From Siphonodentalium dalli (Eukaryota; Mollusca; Scaphopoda; Gadilida; Siphonodentaliidae): 64,000 nt of DNA. The notes under the pieces were generated by a model. It saw only the letters and a list, made by a program, of their open reading frames with translations, was not told the origin of the DNA and did not search any database. The position numbers and the translations under genes are program-made. Positions 1-11,427 of the stretch are shown here, piece by piece. The DNA lies in NCBI GenBank assembly GCA_032622095.1, contig CP136062.1:6634001-6698000 (forward strand), read 5' to 3'. Each line of letters begins with the position of its first letter. Position 1 is the first letter of the stretch.

Positions 1-2173
1 AAGTCATGTCGAGATGCAGGAGGGTCCAGATATGTCCCAATATCCATATTATATGCTAGAATCCAAAGATATAGGAACATACCCATTTTGTATGATGGCC
101 CCTTAAATGTTTGAAACCCAAATTGGAGCCCGTGCAGTGAAAATCAAAGCCAACTATACCCGAGTCATGTCCATATGCAGGAGGGTCCAGATTTGTCACA
201 AAATCCACATTATATGCTAGAATCCGAAAGATATATGAAAATACCCATATTATATGATGGGTCCTTAAAATGGTCAATCCCAAATTCGATCTAGTGCAGT
301 GTAACAAAGTTACATTTGGAAGTCGTTTCAAAACTCCGACGTGTTTTTTGACACAAAGATAACAATGCTTATAAGAGAATAAATCCAACTGGAACAATGG
401 AAATAGTTCACCCATCCTTATTTAAAACGGGTTACAAAGTTACATTTGACAGTCGTTGAAAAAATGCGACGTGTTTTTGTCACAAAGTGACCAATGCTTA
501 TCAGAGAATAAATCCAACTAGAAAAATGAAAACATTTCACCCATCCTTGTTTAAAAAGGGTTACATATGTCAACTATACCTGAGTCATGTCGAGATGCAC
601 ATACCCATTTTCTTTGATGGACCTTTCAAAATATGAACCCCAAATTTGAGCCTGTGCAGTGAAAACCTAAGTCAACTATAACTGAGTCATGTCCAGATGC
701 ACCAGGGTCCAGATATTTCAAATACCTATATTATATGCCAGAATCCAAAGATATAGGCACATACACATTTTCTTTGTTGACCCCTTAAAATTGTGAACCT
801 CAAAATTGAGCCCGTGCAGTTTAAACCTAAGTCAACTATACCTGAGTCATGTCCATATGCAGGAGGGTCCAGATATGTCCCAACATCCATATTATGTGCC
901 AGAATCCAAAGATATAGGAACATATCCATTTTGTATGATGGCACCGTAAATGTTTGAATTTCAAATTGGAGCCCGTGCAGTGAAAATCAAGTAAACTATT
1001 CCTGAGTCATGTCCATATTCAGGGGGTCCGGATTTGTCACGAAATCCATATTATATGCTAGAATACAAAGATATAGGAAGATACCCATATTCTCTGATGG
1101 GCCCTTAAAATGATCAACCCCAAATTTGAGCTCGTGCAGTGTAAACCTAAGACAACTATACCTCAGCCATGTCCATATGCAGGGGTCCGGATAAGTCCCA
1201 ATAACCATATTATATGCCCAGAATCCAAAGATATAGGCACATACCCATTTTCTATGATGGGCCCTTTAAACGGTGAACACCAACATTGAGCCCGTTCAGT
1301 TTAAACCTAAGTCAACTATACCTGAGTCATGTCCATATGCAGGAAGGTCCAGATATGTCCAAACATACATATGATATGCCATAATCCAAAGCTATAGGAA
1401 CATACCCATGTTCTACGGCGGGCCCTTAAATGTTTGGACCCCAAATTGGAGGCCCGTGTAGTCAAAACCTATGCCAACTATACCAGATGCAGGATGGTCC
1501 AGATATAACCCCATATCCATACTATATACCCAGAATCCAAAGATATATGCACATACCCATTTTCTATCATGAGCCCTTAAATATTTGAACCCCAATTTGG
1601 AGCCCGTGCAGTGAAAACCTAAGTCAACTATACCCGCGTCGTATCCAGATGCAGGATGGCCCAGATATGTCCCAATATCTATATTATATGCCCAGAATCC
1701 AAATATATGGGCACATACCAATTTTATTTGATGGACCTTTAAATATATGAACCACAAATTGGAGCCTGTGCAGTGAAAACCTAAGTCAACTATATCTGAA
1801 TAATTTCGAGATGCATGAGGGTCCAGTTATTCCCAATACCAATATTATATGCCTATAATCCAAAGATATAGGCACATACCCATTTTCTAAGTTGGGCACT
1901 TAAAATGGTGAACCCCAAAATTGAGCCCGTGCAGTTTAAACTTAAGTCAACTATACCTGAGTCATGTCCAGATGCAGACGGGTCCAGATATGCACCACCA
2001 TCCATATTATATGCCAGAATCCAAAGATATAGGAACATACCCATGTTCTATGATGGGCCCTTAAATGTTTGAACCCAAATTGGAGCCCGTGCAGTCAAAA
2101 CCAAAGCCAACTATACCTGAGTCATGTCCTGATGCAGGACGGTTCAGATATGTCCCGATATCCATATTATACA
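1..2173. repeat. ~160-bp tandem satellite array (left edge cut by window)
   Basis: Diverged head-to-tail units. The marker CCTGAGTCATGTCCATATGC begins at 841, 1001 and 1321 with a variant at 1161, so the spacing is 160 bp or multiples of it; later copies at about 1957 and 2117 keep the period. Each unit also holds conserved words such as AATCCAAAGATATAGG and GAGCCCGTGCAGT. Open frames on the minus strand follow the repeat and are not genes. The array starts outside the window and is interrupted at 303-568. Confidence 0.9.
303..568 (-). repeat. Dispersed ~120-130-bp repeat, two units, inserted in the satellite
   Basis: Two tandem units containing GTTACAAAGTTACATTTG and a GTCGTT...GCGACGTG stretch interrupt the 160-bp satellite between GTGCAGT and CAACTATACC. 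The same family occurs in the opposite orientation at 2174-2276 and 8556-8870, where it reads as TTGAAACGACTTCCAAATGT. No coding content is seen. Confidence 0.75.
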
Positions 2174-2276
2174 GGTCGGTTTTTTGAAACGACTTCCAAA
2201 TGTAACTTTGTAAACCTTTTTTAACAAGGATAGGTGAAATATTGTCATTTTTCTAGTTGCGGTTATTCTCTGATAA
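2174..2276 (+). repeat. Dispersed ~120-130-bp repeat, single unit
   Basis: Carries TTGAAACGACTTCCAAATGT and AGGTGAAATATTGTCATTTT, matching 8580-8680 directly and 303-440 as reverse complement. It abuts the end of the 160-bp satellite, so one member of the family bounds that array. Confidence 0.7.
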
Positions 2277-3084
2277 CGAACCAAAGCCGGACGCTTTGGG
2301 TCGTATATAGACTATATCTGTTTTTGTGACATCACCAATTATTATCTAATACGACACTGCTGTTTTGAAATGTTTCGACCACTTTTGTCGCACAGTAGAT
2401 CGGTGGTCTTTAAGCGTTAATGTCGTAATCTGAAATAAACGTGTGCGTCTTTCAATGGCCGGAGTTCCACAATGAGGGGAGTTACTATCGGAATTATGCA
2501 TAGTGAAGTTCATTGGGTAGCCGCGTTTTACATTTTATTGAAAACATAATTATAACGTATTATGGACTGTCAAATATTTGCATTGGAATGGCTTAAAATA
2601 TAAATGTCGCGTGCAATGGGAAAATCTCATTCACTCTGGCTTGGCTGGAGACAATACTGGAATCCAAATCGAAATTCGTAATGCAAGCAAACGTTATTAT
2701 ATCGCGTTTAAATTATCCTAATATTACATAGTACGTACGCGAATCCTATCATCCTCAGATATCCTTCCATTTTCATGAATCGACAAGAAACACATACTTG
2801 AACAAAGCAGAAGATACATTCAGGTTATCGCAAATTTGGTCGGTGGTGAAAGCTACACGGTGACGTTGTTCGTCGAGTTTCGTTGAAATCGACATGATGA
2901 CATTTTATGAATTAAATCAACATGATGAAATCGACAAGTTTCTTCGCATAGTACACATCTCAATCGGATTGCGCACACAGCGTCAATCATATAATGGTTA
3001 ATTTCAGTAAAATATTCCTCTCTAGACAGCCAACAACCAACAGTCTTGACTTTTGAATACATTCAGTTTGATGTTGGTAGTTTA
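2277..3084. other. No recognisable feature
   Basis: AT-rich sequence with no convincing reading frame, repeat or RNA gene. Confidence 0.4.
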
Positions 3085-3306
3085 TATTCTACTAGCAGGT
3101 GACCTGACTTCGTCCGGGTTTTGACCTTGAATTGACCATTTTGAAGGTCAAGGTCAGATCGGGGTCACGATTTTACCTGTTCAAAACACTCCCCGGAGAA
3201 AATCACCCGTAGGTATCAAATTTCGTCGAAATCCGTCCATCAGTTTTCCCGGCCATAGGTAACAGACAAACAAACAGACAGAAGTCCCAAAATATATATT
3301 AGATCA
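3085..3306 (+). repeat. Dispersed repeat with ACAGACAAACAGACAG-type 3' tail
   Basis: Starts near CTAGCAGGTGACCTGACTTCGTCC, contains TTGACCATTTTGAAGGTCAAGG and AAATTTCGTCGAAATCCGTCC, and ends in a CAGAC-rich stretch followed by AGAAGTCCCAAAATATATAT. The same 3' end is at 8115-8206 and a fuller relative with internal duplications is at 42005-42448. Repeats of this layout are widespread in invertebrates; I cannot assign a transposon class. Confidence 0.7.
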
Positions 3307-3394
3307 TTTGTGGGTACCCGTTTCAAGGTGAGATCACCTCGAGCGGAAAAACTGACCCGATGAAAATCTCCCCCATTCCTAGGAACCCCTAAGT

Positions 3395-3846
3395 GGTTAC
3401 ACTGGTGTAAATAAGGTTCCGAGTGACATCTAGCGGATGCGGGAGGAATATATAGGAGAGAATAAAATAGACACTGGGCCCTGATTGGTCAATAGCCTTG
3501 TGTGCTTTTCACATAAAAAAAATCATCACACCACTTCCCTATGATTTCCCATAGGTAAAATAACCATTGGCACAGGAATTAACCCTTTGTAGTGAAGTTT
3601 GAATTTTTTGGTGTGGTCTAAAATATGACTGTATTTTTTTATGCGGTTCTGACACTAGTTACGAAAACATAAGATTTAAAGGCGAATTCCCTGCTAGACA
3701 GACATGATTTTTTTGTGTAAAAAGTTTCCCAAAATGTCAATTTTTCAGATTTAAAGAAAATTTTGGACCCAACATTTATATTGCCAACACTATACGCTAA
3801 AACGTTAGCACTGAGGCCTATGGAAAACATTTACACCAGTGTAACC
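3395..3846. repeat. A unit 1 (TIR-bounded, 452 bp)
   Basis: First A segment, bounded by the 18-bp inverted repeats. The core of each end, TTACAC-TG-GTGTAA, is itself nearly palindromic. Left flank is unique sequence ending AAGT. Confidence 0.85.
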
Positions 3847-4749
3847 TAAAGGGAAAAAATAGCTTTTTATCATTTTTTATTCCTGGGAGTCACTTTAAAG
3901 CAATTTAATTCATTTTACAGAGCCTGGTCTTTCCGTCCAATGAATATCTCATGCTTGGTGTGGCTATTCTTGCTGCTGATGTCTTCTTTCACTTAAATCA
4001 GCCAAAAAAAATAGTAAGATTTTTCATAAAAAATGCCAATTTTTCAAGGTTTTTAAAAAAAATTTCAAGGTGGTAATAGTCACATGATAATGCAAATGAC
4101 CCATAACTTGAGCATGTCAACGACACATATATCAATTGTTATAAGAACCTAATCTAACAAGTATTTTGGATTTTATAGCCAGTGATATACAGATATATAT
4201 CATAAAAGTGTGTCATTTCCACTGGTGGGTATGGTCATTTGAAGGTTAATAGCACTAAAACTTGGACACATTTAAGAAAATGCTTCAGCAATTCAAAGAG
4301 AGCATATCTTTATTCAACTAATTCAATATACACCCACATCCAGTTATCTTGGATCACCCTTGCAGACCTGAAAATGTCATATTTTATTCTTCAATGTGCT
4401 GATAAAGTCATGCGCTTGATGCTCAGCTGATCAGATCTGGACTCAATGACCTCACATCACCAGAAGTTCTCTCATGGAAAGAATATTGTACAGTCTTCCA
4501 TAGCTGATCCAAGTTTGCAACACCAGACCCCTAAAACTGAGTGAAAATGGGGCCTGAACATGACTGGTGGTGGAAAATTGTGCTTTTTTGATGAATAATT
4601 TGTTAAAGGGGGTGGGGTTAAATTATGTGTGATAAATAAAGAACCACAGAAGTGATATTGTTTTTGAACACATTTTTTCCATTGATGGGCAATTCTGAAG
4701 AAATGTATGGAGTTACAATTATTCCGCGAAAAAGCGGGCTATCGCTTTA
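3847..4749. repeat. B unit 1 (903 bp)
   Basis: Spacer segment between A1 and A2. It begins TAAAGGGAAAAAATAGC and ends GCTATCGCTTTA, an imperfect inverted repeat of its own, so B may be a separate element or the body of the ancestral unit. No domain in any frame. Confidence 0.8.
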
Positions 4750-5200
4750 GGTTACACTGGTGTAAATAAGGTTCCGAGTGACATCTAGCGGATGCGGGAG
4801 GAATATATAGGAGAGAATAAAATAGACACTGGGCCCTGATTGGTCAATAGCCTTGTGTGCTTTTCACATAAAAAAATCATCACACCTCTTCCCTATGATT
4901 TCCCATAGGTAAAATAACCATTGGCACAGGAATTAACCCTTTGTAGTGAAGTTTGAATTTTTTGGTGTGGTCTAAAATATGACTGTATTTTTTTATGCGG
5001 TTCTGACACTAGTTACGAAAACATAAGATTTAAAGGCGAATTCCCTGCTAGACAGACATGATTTTTTTGTGTAAAAAGTTTCCCAAAATGTCAATTTTTC
5101 AGATTTAAAGAAAATTTTGGACCCAACATTTATATTGCCAACACTATACGCTAAAACGTTAGCACTGAGGCCTATGGAAAACATTTACACCAGTGTAACC
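4750..5200. repeat. A unit 2 (451 bp)
   Basis: Near-identical to A1, with perfect 18-bp inverted ends. In internal copies the inverted match extends to CTTTA/TAAAG outside the TIR. Confidence 0.85.
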
Positions 5201-6102
5201 TAAAGGGAAAAAATAGCTTTTTATCATTTTTTATTCCTGGGAGTCACTTTAAAGCAATTTAATTCATTTTACAGAGCTTGGTCTTTCAGTCCAATGAATA
5301 TCTCATGCTTGGTGTGGCTATTCTTGCTGCTGATGTCTTCTTTCACTTAAATCAGCCAAAAAAATAGTAAGATTTTTCATAAAAAATGCCAATTTTTCAA
5401 GGTTTTTAAAAAAAATTTCAAGGTGGTAATAGTCACATGATAATGCAAATGACCCATAACTTGAGCATGTCAACGACACATATATCAATTGTTATAAGAA
5501 CCTAATCTAACAAGTATTTTGGATTTTATAGCCAGTGATATACAGATATATATCATAAAAGTGTGTCATTTCCACTGGTGGGTATGGTCATTTGAAGGTT
5601 AATAGCACTAACACTTGGACACATTTAAGAAAATGCTTCAGCAATTCAAAGAGAGCATATCTTTATTCAACTAATTCAATATACACCCACATCCAGTTAT
5701 CTTGGATCACCCTTGCAGACCTGAAAATGTCATATTTTATTCTTCAATGTGCTGATAAAGTCATGCGCTTGATGCTCAGCTGATCAGATCTGGACTCAAT
5801 GACCTCACATCACCAGAAGTTCTCTCATGGAAAGAATATTGTACAGTCTTCCATAGCTGATCCAAGTTTGCAACACCAGACCCCTAAAACTGAGTGAAAA
5901 TGGGGCCTGAACATGACTGGTGGTGGAAAATTGTGCTTTTTTGATGAATAATTTGTTAAAGGGGGTGGGGTTAAATTATGTGTGATAAATAAAGAACCAC
6001 AGAAGTGATATTGTTTTTGAACACATTTTTTCCATTGATGGGCAATTCTGAAGAAATGTAGGGAGTTACAATTATTCCGCGAAAAAGCGGGCTATCGCTT
6101 TA
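5201..6102. repeat. B unit 2 (902 bp)
   Basis: Near-identical to B1, with the same TAAAG...CTTTA boundaries. Confidence 0.8.
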
Positions 6103-6553
6103 GGTTACACTGGTGTAAATAAGGTTCCGAGTGACATCTAGCGGATGCGGGAGGAATATATAGGAGAGAATAAAATAGACACTGGGCCCTGATTGGTCAA
6201 TAGCCTTGTGTGCTTTTCACATAAAACAATCATCACACCTCTTCCCTATGATTTCCCATAGGTAAAATAAACATTGGCACAGGAATTAACCCTTTGTAGT
6301 GAAGTTTGAATTTTTTGGTGTGGTCTAAAATATGACTGTATTTTTTTATGCGGTTCTGACACTAGTTACGAAAACATAAGATTTAAAGGCGAATTCCCTG
6401 CAAGACAGACATGATTTTTTTGTGTAAAAAGTTTCCCAAAATGTCAATTTTTCAGATTTAAAGAAAATTTTGGACCCAACATTTATATTGCCAACACTAT
6501 ACGCTAAAACGTTAGCACTGAGGCCTATGGAAAACATTTACACCAGTGTAACC
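6103..6553. repeat. A unit 3 (451 bp)
   Basis: Near-identical to A1 and A2, with perfect 18-bp inverted ends. Confidence 0.85.
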
Positions 6554-7456
6554 TAAAGGGAAAAAATAGCTTTTTATCATTTTTTATTCCTGGGAGTCAC
6601 TTTAAAGCAATTTAATTCATTTTACAGAGCCTGGACTTTCAGTCCAATGAATATCTCATGCTTGGTGTGGCTATTCTTGCTGCTGATGTCTTCTTTCACT
6701 TAAATCAGCCAAAAAAATAGTAAGATTTTTCATAAAAAATGCCAATTTTTCAAGGTTTTTTAAAAAAAATTTCAAGGTGGTAATAGTCACATGATAATTC
6801 AAATGACCCATAACTTGAGCATGTCAACGACACATATATCAATTGTTATAAGAACCTAATCTAACAAGTATTTTGGATTTTATAGCCAGTGATATACAGA
6901 TATATATCATAAAAGTGTGTCATTTCCACTGGTGGGTATGGTCATTTGAAGGTTAATAGCACTAAAACTTGGACACATTTAAGAAAATGCTTCAGCAATT
7001 CAAAGAGAGCATATCTTTATTCAACTAATTCAATATACACCCACATCCAGTTATCTTGGATCACCCTTGCAGACCTGAAAATGTCATATTTTATTCTTCA
7101 ATGTGCTGATAAAGTCATGCGCTTGATGCTCAGCTGATCAGATCTGGACTCAATGACCTCACATCACCAGAAGTTCTCTCATGGAAAGAATATTGTACAG
7201 TCTTCCATAGCTGATCCAAGTTTGCAACACCAGACCCCTAAAACTGAGTGAAAATGGGGCCTGAACATGACTGGTGGTGGAAAATTGTGCTTTTTTGATG
7301 AATAATTTGTTAAAGGGGGTGGGGTTAAATTATGTGTGATAAATAAAGAACCACAGAAGTGATATTGTTTTTGAACACATTTTTTCCATTGATGGGCAAT
7401 TCTGAAGAAATGTAGGGAGTTACAATTATTCCGCGAAAAAGCGGGCTATCGCTTTA
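6554..7456. repeat. B unit 3 (903 bp)
   Basis: Near-identical to B1 and B2. It is the last B; the array ends on an A unit. Confidence 0.8.
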
Positions 7457-7907
7457 GGTTACACTGGTGTAAATAAGGTTCCGAGTGACATCTAGCGGAT
7501 GCGGGAGGAATATATAGGAGAGAATAAAATAGACACTGGGCCCTGATTGGTCAATAGCCTTGTGTGCTTTTCACATAAAAAAATCATCACACCTCTTCCC
7601 TATGATTTCCCATAGGTAAAATAACCATTGGCACAGGAATTAACCCTTTGTAGTGAAGTTTGAATTTTTTGGTGTGGTCTAAAATATGACTGTATTTTTT
7701 TATGCGGTTCTGACACTAGTTACGAAAACATAAGATTTAAAGGCGAATTCCCTGCTAGACAGACATGATTTTTTTGTGTAAAAAGTTTCCCAAAATGTAA
7801 ATTTTTCAGATTTAAAGAAAATTTTGGACCCAACATTTATATTGCCAACACTATACGCTAAAACGTTAGCACTGAGGCCTATGGAAAACATTTACACCAG
7901 TGTAACC
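7457..7907. repeat. A unit 4, array end (451 bp)
   Basis: Fourth A unit. It stops exactly at the TIR and is followed by AAGTACG, not by B sequence, which is what a transposon end predicts. Confidence 0.85.
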
Positions 7908-8114
7908 AAGTACGAATCACACAACACGCTCATGCCTGGACACAGACACAACACGCTCATGTCTGGACACACACACGCTCTTTATCAACGACACTGCGGA
8001 TACGAACGCTCTTTAACTATCACGCGATTAACCCATGAATTACCAATGCGGTGGCGGGGAAAGGAGTGCTCTGACGTTCTCCAAAACGGCGGTAAACTAC
8101 TGCTCGTGTATTTT

Positions 8115-8206
8115 TAACCTTAGATTGGAAGTTTGAACTCAATCGGTCCAGCCGTTTTCTTGACAAACAGACAAACACACAGAAGTCCCAAAATATATAT
8201 TAGATA
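8115..8206 (+). repeat. 3' end of the ACAGACAAACAGACAG-type dispersed repeat
   Basis: AATCGGTCCAGCCGTTTTC, a CAGAC-rich stretch, then AGAAGTCCCAAAATATATAT and TAGAT match the end of the 3085-3306 copy. The sequence at 3307-3394 plus 7908-8114 may be the body of this second copy, split by the A-B array; that is inference. Confidence 0.6.
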
Positions 8207-8555
8207 ATAATTTGTACAAAAGGAACGGGTTTTAAAAGATTTTATTCAGGTTTTAAGTCTGAGTCGGTTAGCTCGTAGTCTGTTTGCATTGCGAATCTCT
8301 GATTTCTCGCATGCCTTGATGTATGATATGATTGACCTAATTTATACAAGAAATTGCTATAGGACCCGCTCTGTCGATTATGTCTGGAATGTAATATATC
8401 ATAATCACACCACGATATTAGGCCTACGTTAATATTATTTTATGGGAATACCCATCTATGGAGTTATTTTATAGGATTAAAAAGACACAGATATATCCTA
8501 GCTTATGCGTGTGTTTAGATCTGATTCCTTAATTGCGCTAGCGTATGGTCATATT
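8207..8555. other. No recognisable feature
   Basis: AT-rich; no gene, RNA or repeat recognised. Confidence 0.4.
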
Positions 8556-8870
8556 AATCATTTGTAACTATGTGGAAAAAAACACGTCGGATTTTTGAAA
8601 CGACTTCCAAATGTAAATTTGTAACCCTTTTTTTAAACAAGGGTAGGTGAAATATTGTTATGTTTCTAGTAGCGGTTATTCGCAGATAAGCATTTGTAAC
8701 TATGTGACATAAAAACGCGTCGGATTTTTGAAACGACTTCCAAATGTAATTTTGTAACCCTTTTTTAACAAGGGTAGGTGAAATATTTTCATTTTTTTCT
8801 CTGATAAGCATTTGTAACTTTGTGACCAAAAACACGTCTCATGTTTTAAACGTCTTCCAAATTTAACTCC
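8556..8870 (+). repeat. Dispersed ~120-130-bp repeat, two and a half tandem units
   Basis: CATTTGTAACTATGTG recurs at about 8559 and 8691, with a variant at about 8811. Each is followed by ACGTCGGATTTTTGAAACG or a variant and by AGGTGAAATATT. Same family as 303-568 and 2174-2276. The long minus frame across it is a by-product of the tandem structure. Confidence 0.75.
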
Positions 8871-9584
8871 AAATGCCAAAAAAAAATAAAATACGACGCA
8901 TTTGTAACCGGATTACTGGTCGTAGCTAATTCACGAGCAAACGTTGACTCGACTTGTACAAAAAAAACCCACCTCGTAACCAGCAACTGGTTACACATGC
9001 GTTGTACTTTTTTTTCGCCACCAACAAAATCTGTCATATATGACTCAAAACGAGGCGATTCTACGCCGATTATGAACCTAAAACAAAGCCTATTATAGGG
9101 TCGTAACCTTATATACGAATACTTATAGTATACGCAAACACCCTTACCTTTGGAACTGTGAAGCTTAATTTAGTGCAGCCACGATAACAACAAGACAATA
9201 ATCATAGAGAGAGAAGATGCTCTGGTTTGCTATATCCTTGAATCACAGCGGACTGTATACACAACTTGAAACGTTCAGCTAAACTGTAAAACGCCATTCA
9301 AATACTATAAGAATTTAACAATGGTGGGTTTGTCCCCATGGGGTTACGCGTGATCATCTTACTTAATTAAAAATGATACTTCGTATACCGCTTGTATTTG
9401 CAAAGATGGGACTCTGTAATGTACATGAGATGTTTTCGTGGTGTGTGAATTCATACAAATGACTCCTTTCAGGAAAAACGTTTGGAGCGCGGTATCTGTA
9501 TGCGCGCTGGAGTAAGAATTACCAATGTATACATGCCATGGTGTCAGGTCATCGTGTAGCAGCTACAAATATTGTTATGACCCT
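8871..9584. other. No recognisable feature
   Basis: Short frames only. No domain, RNA gene or repeat recognised. Confidence 0.4.
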
Positions 9585-9680
9585 GTTTTTCGTCCTTTGC
9601 GGACGGGACCATGATTTCCTGTTTTGACCGCGTTTCCTCTCTTGTGGACGGCGATCATGGTTTCCCGTTTTGACCATGTT
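9585..9680. repeat. Short imperfect tandem duplication (~45-50 bp, two copies)
   Basis: GGACGGGACCATGATTTCC followed by TGTTTTGACCGCGTTTCC is repeated as GGACGGCGATCATGGTTTCC followed by CGTTTTGACCATGTT. Confidence 0.5.
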
Positions 9681-9935
9681 CATATCTTCAGGACAAGTTT
9701 TTCCTGCATTAAAGTACCCCACACATGCCTTTACCTCAAAATATGCATTTTTGGTCATCAATTTCTGATAATGGCCTCTATCTGGGTAAATTTAGTTTAG
9801 CCAACCTTAGTTCAATATGATGAGATACAATAAATAAAATAAAAACAGGGGATTTGAGACAGGTAAATTTGTATCTGGAGGCTGAAAACATGAATTTTCT
9901 CAGATTTGGGAGACTAGACCTGCCCTACCGTTTAT
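9681..9935 (+). repeat. Dispersed repeat shared with 32640-32910 and 33020-33280
   Basis: The words TTCAATATGATGAGATACAA, TAAATAAAATAAAAACAGGGG and GGGAGACTAGACCTGCCCTA recur in near-identical order at about 32.7 and 33.1 kb. Non-coding. Confidence 0.75.
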
Positions 9936-10806
9936 AGCAACCACCAAGGGTGCTTTTTACCTAAATGCGTGTGAATTATGACGTCATATATTTTTTCTAT
10001 ATTTCTATACCAAGGGCGAAAATAGCGTGTATGCTTTGTTGTACATTTCACACGTGACTTCCGGGAGGTTACTGCGCAGAATCCAGTTCAATGACAGCTC
10101 GCGAGTAGATTAATTACTCGCTTGATTTTGTTTTCTCCACTTCACTTCAACTTTTCAGCATAATCGACATTTACTATTAACAATTTGTGGGATATCTGGA
10201 GAAATCGGATTAACCTCCCAAAAAAGGTGAGTTTGACACCTGAAATTCTTGTCATGTCACTGTCAGCGCTTATCTGCAATTAGACTCATGTCAGAATTCG
10301 CTGTTTTATGAAAAAGTCACTCATAAAATGCACCCTAATAGGTCAAATTATTTCGATAATTCTAAGTCTGAGTGAGGCTGATAGTTGAGACTGACTCCTG
10401 CATGTACCTGGCCTGCAGTCAAAAGTCAGTGATTCCAACTTTGGTGTACACCCTTGATTAATTTATAAACACAGCTTTGTGCCGGTGTATGTAACAACGA
10501 CCGAAAGTTTTATCGACAAACCGGAAACTCATTGTCGAAAAAGTTGTTAACTTTTCTAATAATATTCAGAATTTCAGTGCTAGAAAACACACAGGCGAAG
10601 ATTATAACAAGGATTTCATGGTGATAAGCTGGCTGTGAAAGTATGGAATAATACAATTGTCTTCAGTACAGTTTATTAAAAGTTGAGACTTAAGTAAACA
10701 TTTTTGGTAAAATGATGGGTGTCAAACATGTGCAAAATTTTCAGCACGCGAAATTAGGAAAATGTCCAATAGTCTAGAAAATCCAATGCTATGGCATAAA
10801 ACTTAG
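9936..10806. other. No firm feature; possible splice donor at about 10226
   Basis: CCCAAAAAAGGTGAGTTTG resembles a 5' splice site downstream of a moderately GC-rich stretch, which could be an untranslated first exon. No coding sequence or acceptor supports it. Confidence 0.2.
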
Positions 10807-11030
10807 GGTACGTCCACGATGCAATCGTAAGTGGAGCGATTTCCGTAAAATAATATCAAGTGCTGTTTGATTTTAGATGCGAAATCGTATCGTATCCTTT
10901 GTTACCTCCACTTTCGACGGAATTGCAGTCAGAAGAAAGATCGTACGGTAGCAATCAGGAGGTTAACCATGGTTTAAGAACAACCCACGATACACTCATC
11001 TGCGACAACATTGCGTTCGGGTGAATTCGT
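10807..11030. repeat. Diverged relative of the 40399-40771 MITE
   Basis: Shares AAAATAATATCAAG, TGTTTGATTTTAGATGCGAA and TTTAAGAACAACC with 40.4-40.7 kb, plus the terminal-like CACGATGCAATCGTAAGTGG. Ends are less clear than in the 40.4-kb copy. Confidence 0.6.
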
Positions 11031-11131
11031 TGTTCATATTTAAATCCGGGCATAATTACATTTTGCTTAGTTTTAAATTTGGCAATTTTGCGCAATTTGA
11101 ATTTGTGAATTTGGTCAAGGCTGGTGCATAT

Positions 11132-11425
11132 TCAATTCAATTCAATAAGTTTTTATTTGATATTCTAGAATAATAACATGTTATATACAACAGGATCCCA
11201 CACAAGCTGGGCTTATGAGGGCAGGACCCTTATACAAATATATGAGATTAATATTATATTGATATAATTGCCTTGGATGGGAATAGCACCAATAAGTGCA
11301 TTTGTAGCAGCATTTGCTGTGCGTGTTGATAAACTCTGCAATTGTCTCATGGTTTTTCGTTGGAAACGTTCGAGTTCATCTATGTCTTTTTTTCATATGT
11401 AGGATTTCTATACCATGCAACGTTT
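11132..11425 (-). mobile_element. Reverse-strand fragment of the resident LINE, with 3' tail
   Basis: About 11268-11421 is the reverse complement of 19378-19530 in the LINE below (the span covering the RT-to-C-terminal junction). On the minus strand it is followed by about 120 bp ending CAAATAAAAACTTATTGAAT and a TTGAA-repeat tail, like a LINE 3' end. The A-run that breaks the reading frame in the long copy (8 A) has 7 A here; neither length restores the frame. Most of the ORF is missing, so it is a deleted or truncated dead copy. Confidence 0.8.
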
Positions 11426-11427
11426 GG

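Larger units (their letters stand above)
3395..7907. mobile_element. Composite TIR-bounded A-B-A-B-A-B-A tandem element (4513 bp)
   Basis: The block begins with GGTTACACTGGTGTAAAT and ends with its exact reverse complement ATTTACACCAGTGTAACC. The same 18-bp inverted pair bounds each of the four internal A segments. AAGT lies immediately outside both outer ends (3391-3394 and 7908-7911), as expected of a 4-bp target-site duplication. The A-B period is 1353-1355 bp and copies differ by only a few substitutions, so amplification is recent. The repeated 63-codon frames in both strands are duplicated with the DNA and show no known domain. It could be a non-autonomous DNA transposon that amplified internally, or a satellite grown from one. 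The superfamily is unknown. Confidence 0.8.

Noticed and set aside
56-2044. Several 63-119-codon minus-strand frames at the start of the window
   Set aside because: All follow the 160-bp satellite and repeat the same peptide words; a repeat product, not genes.
3639-7891. Repeated 63-codon ORFs on both strands of the A-B array, identical or nearly so in each copy
   Set aside because: They are conserved because the DNA copies are nearly identical. They have no recognisable domain and the composition of non-coding AT-rich sequence.
10160-10240. Possible untranslated first exon ending in AAAAAAGGTGAGT
   Set aside because: A lone splice-donor match is expected by chance; no promoter, acceptor or coding exon supports it.
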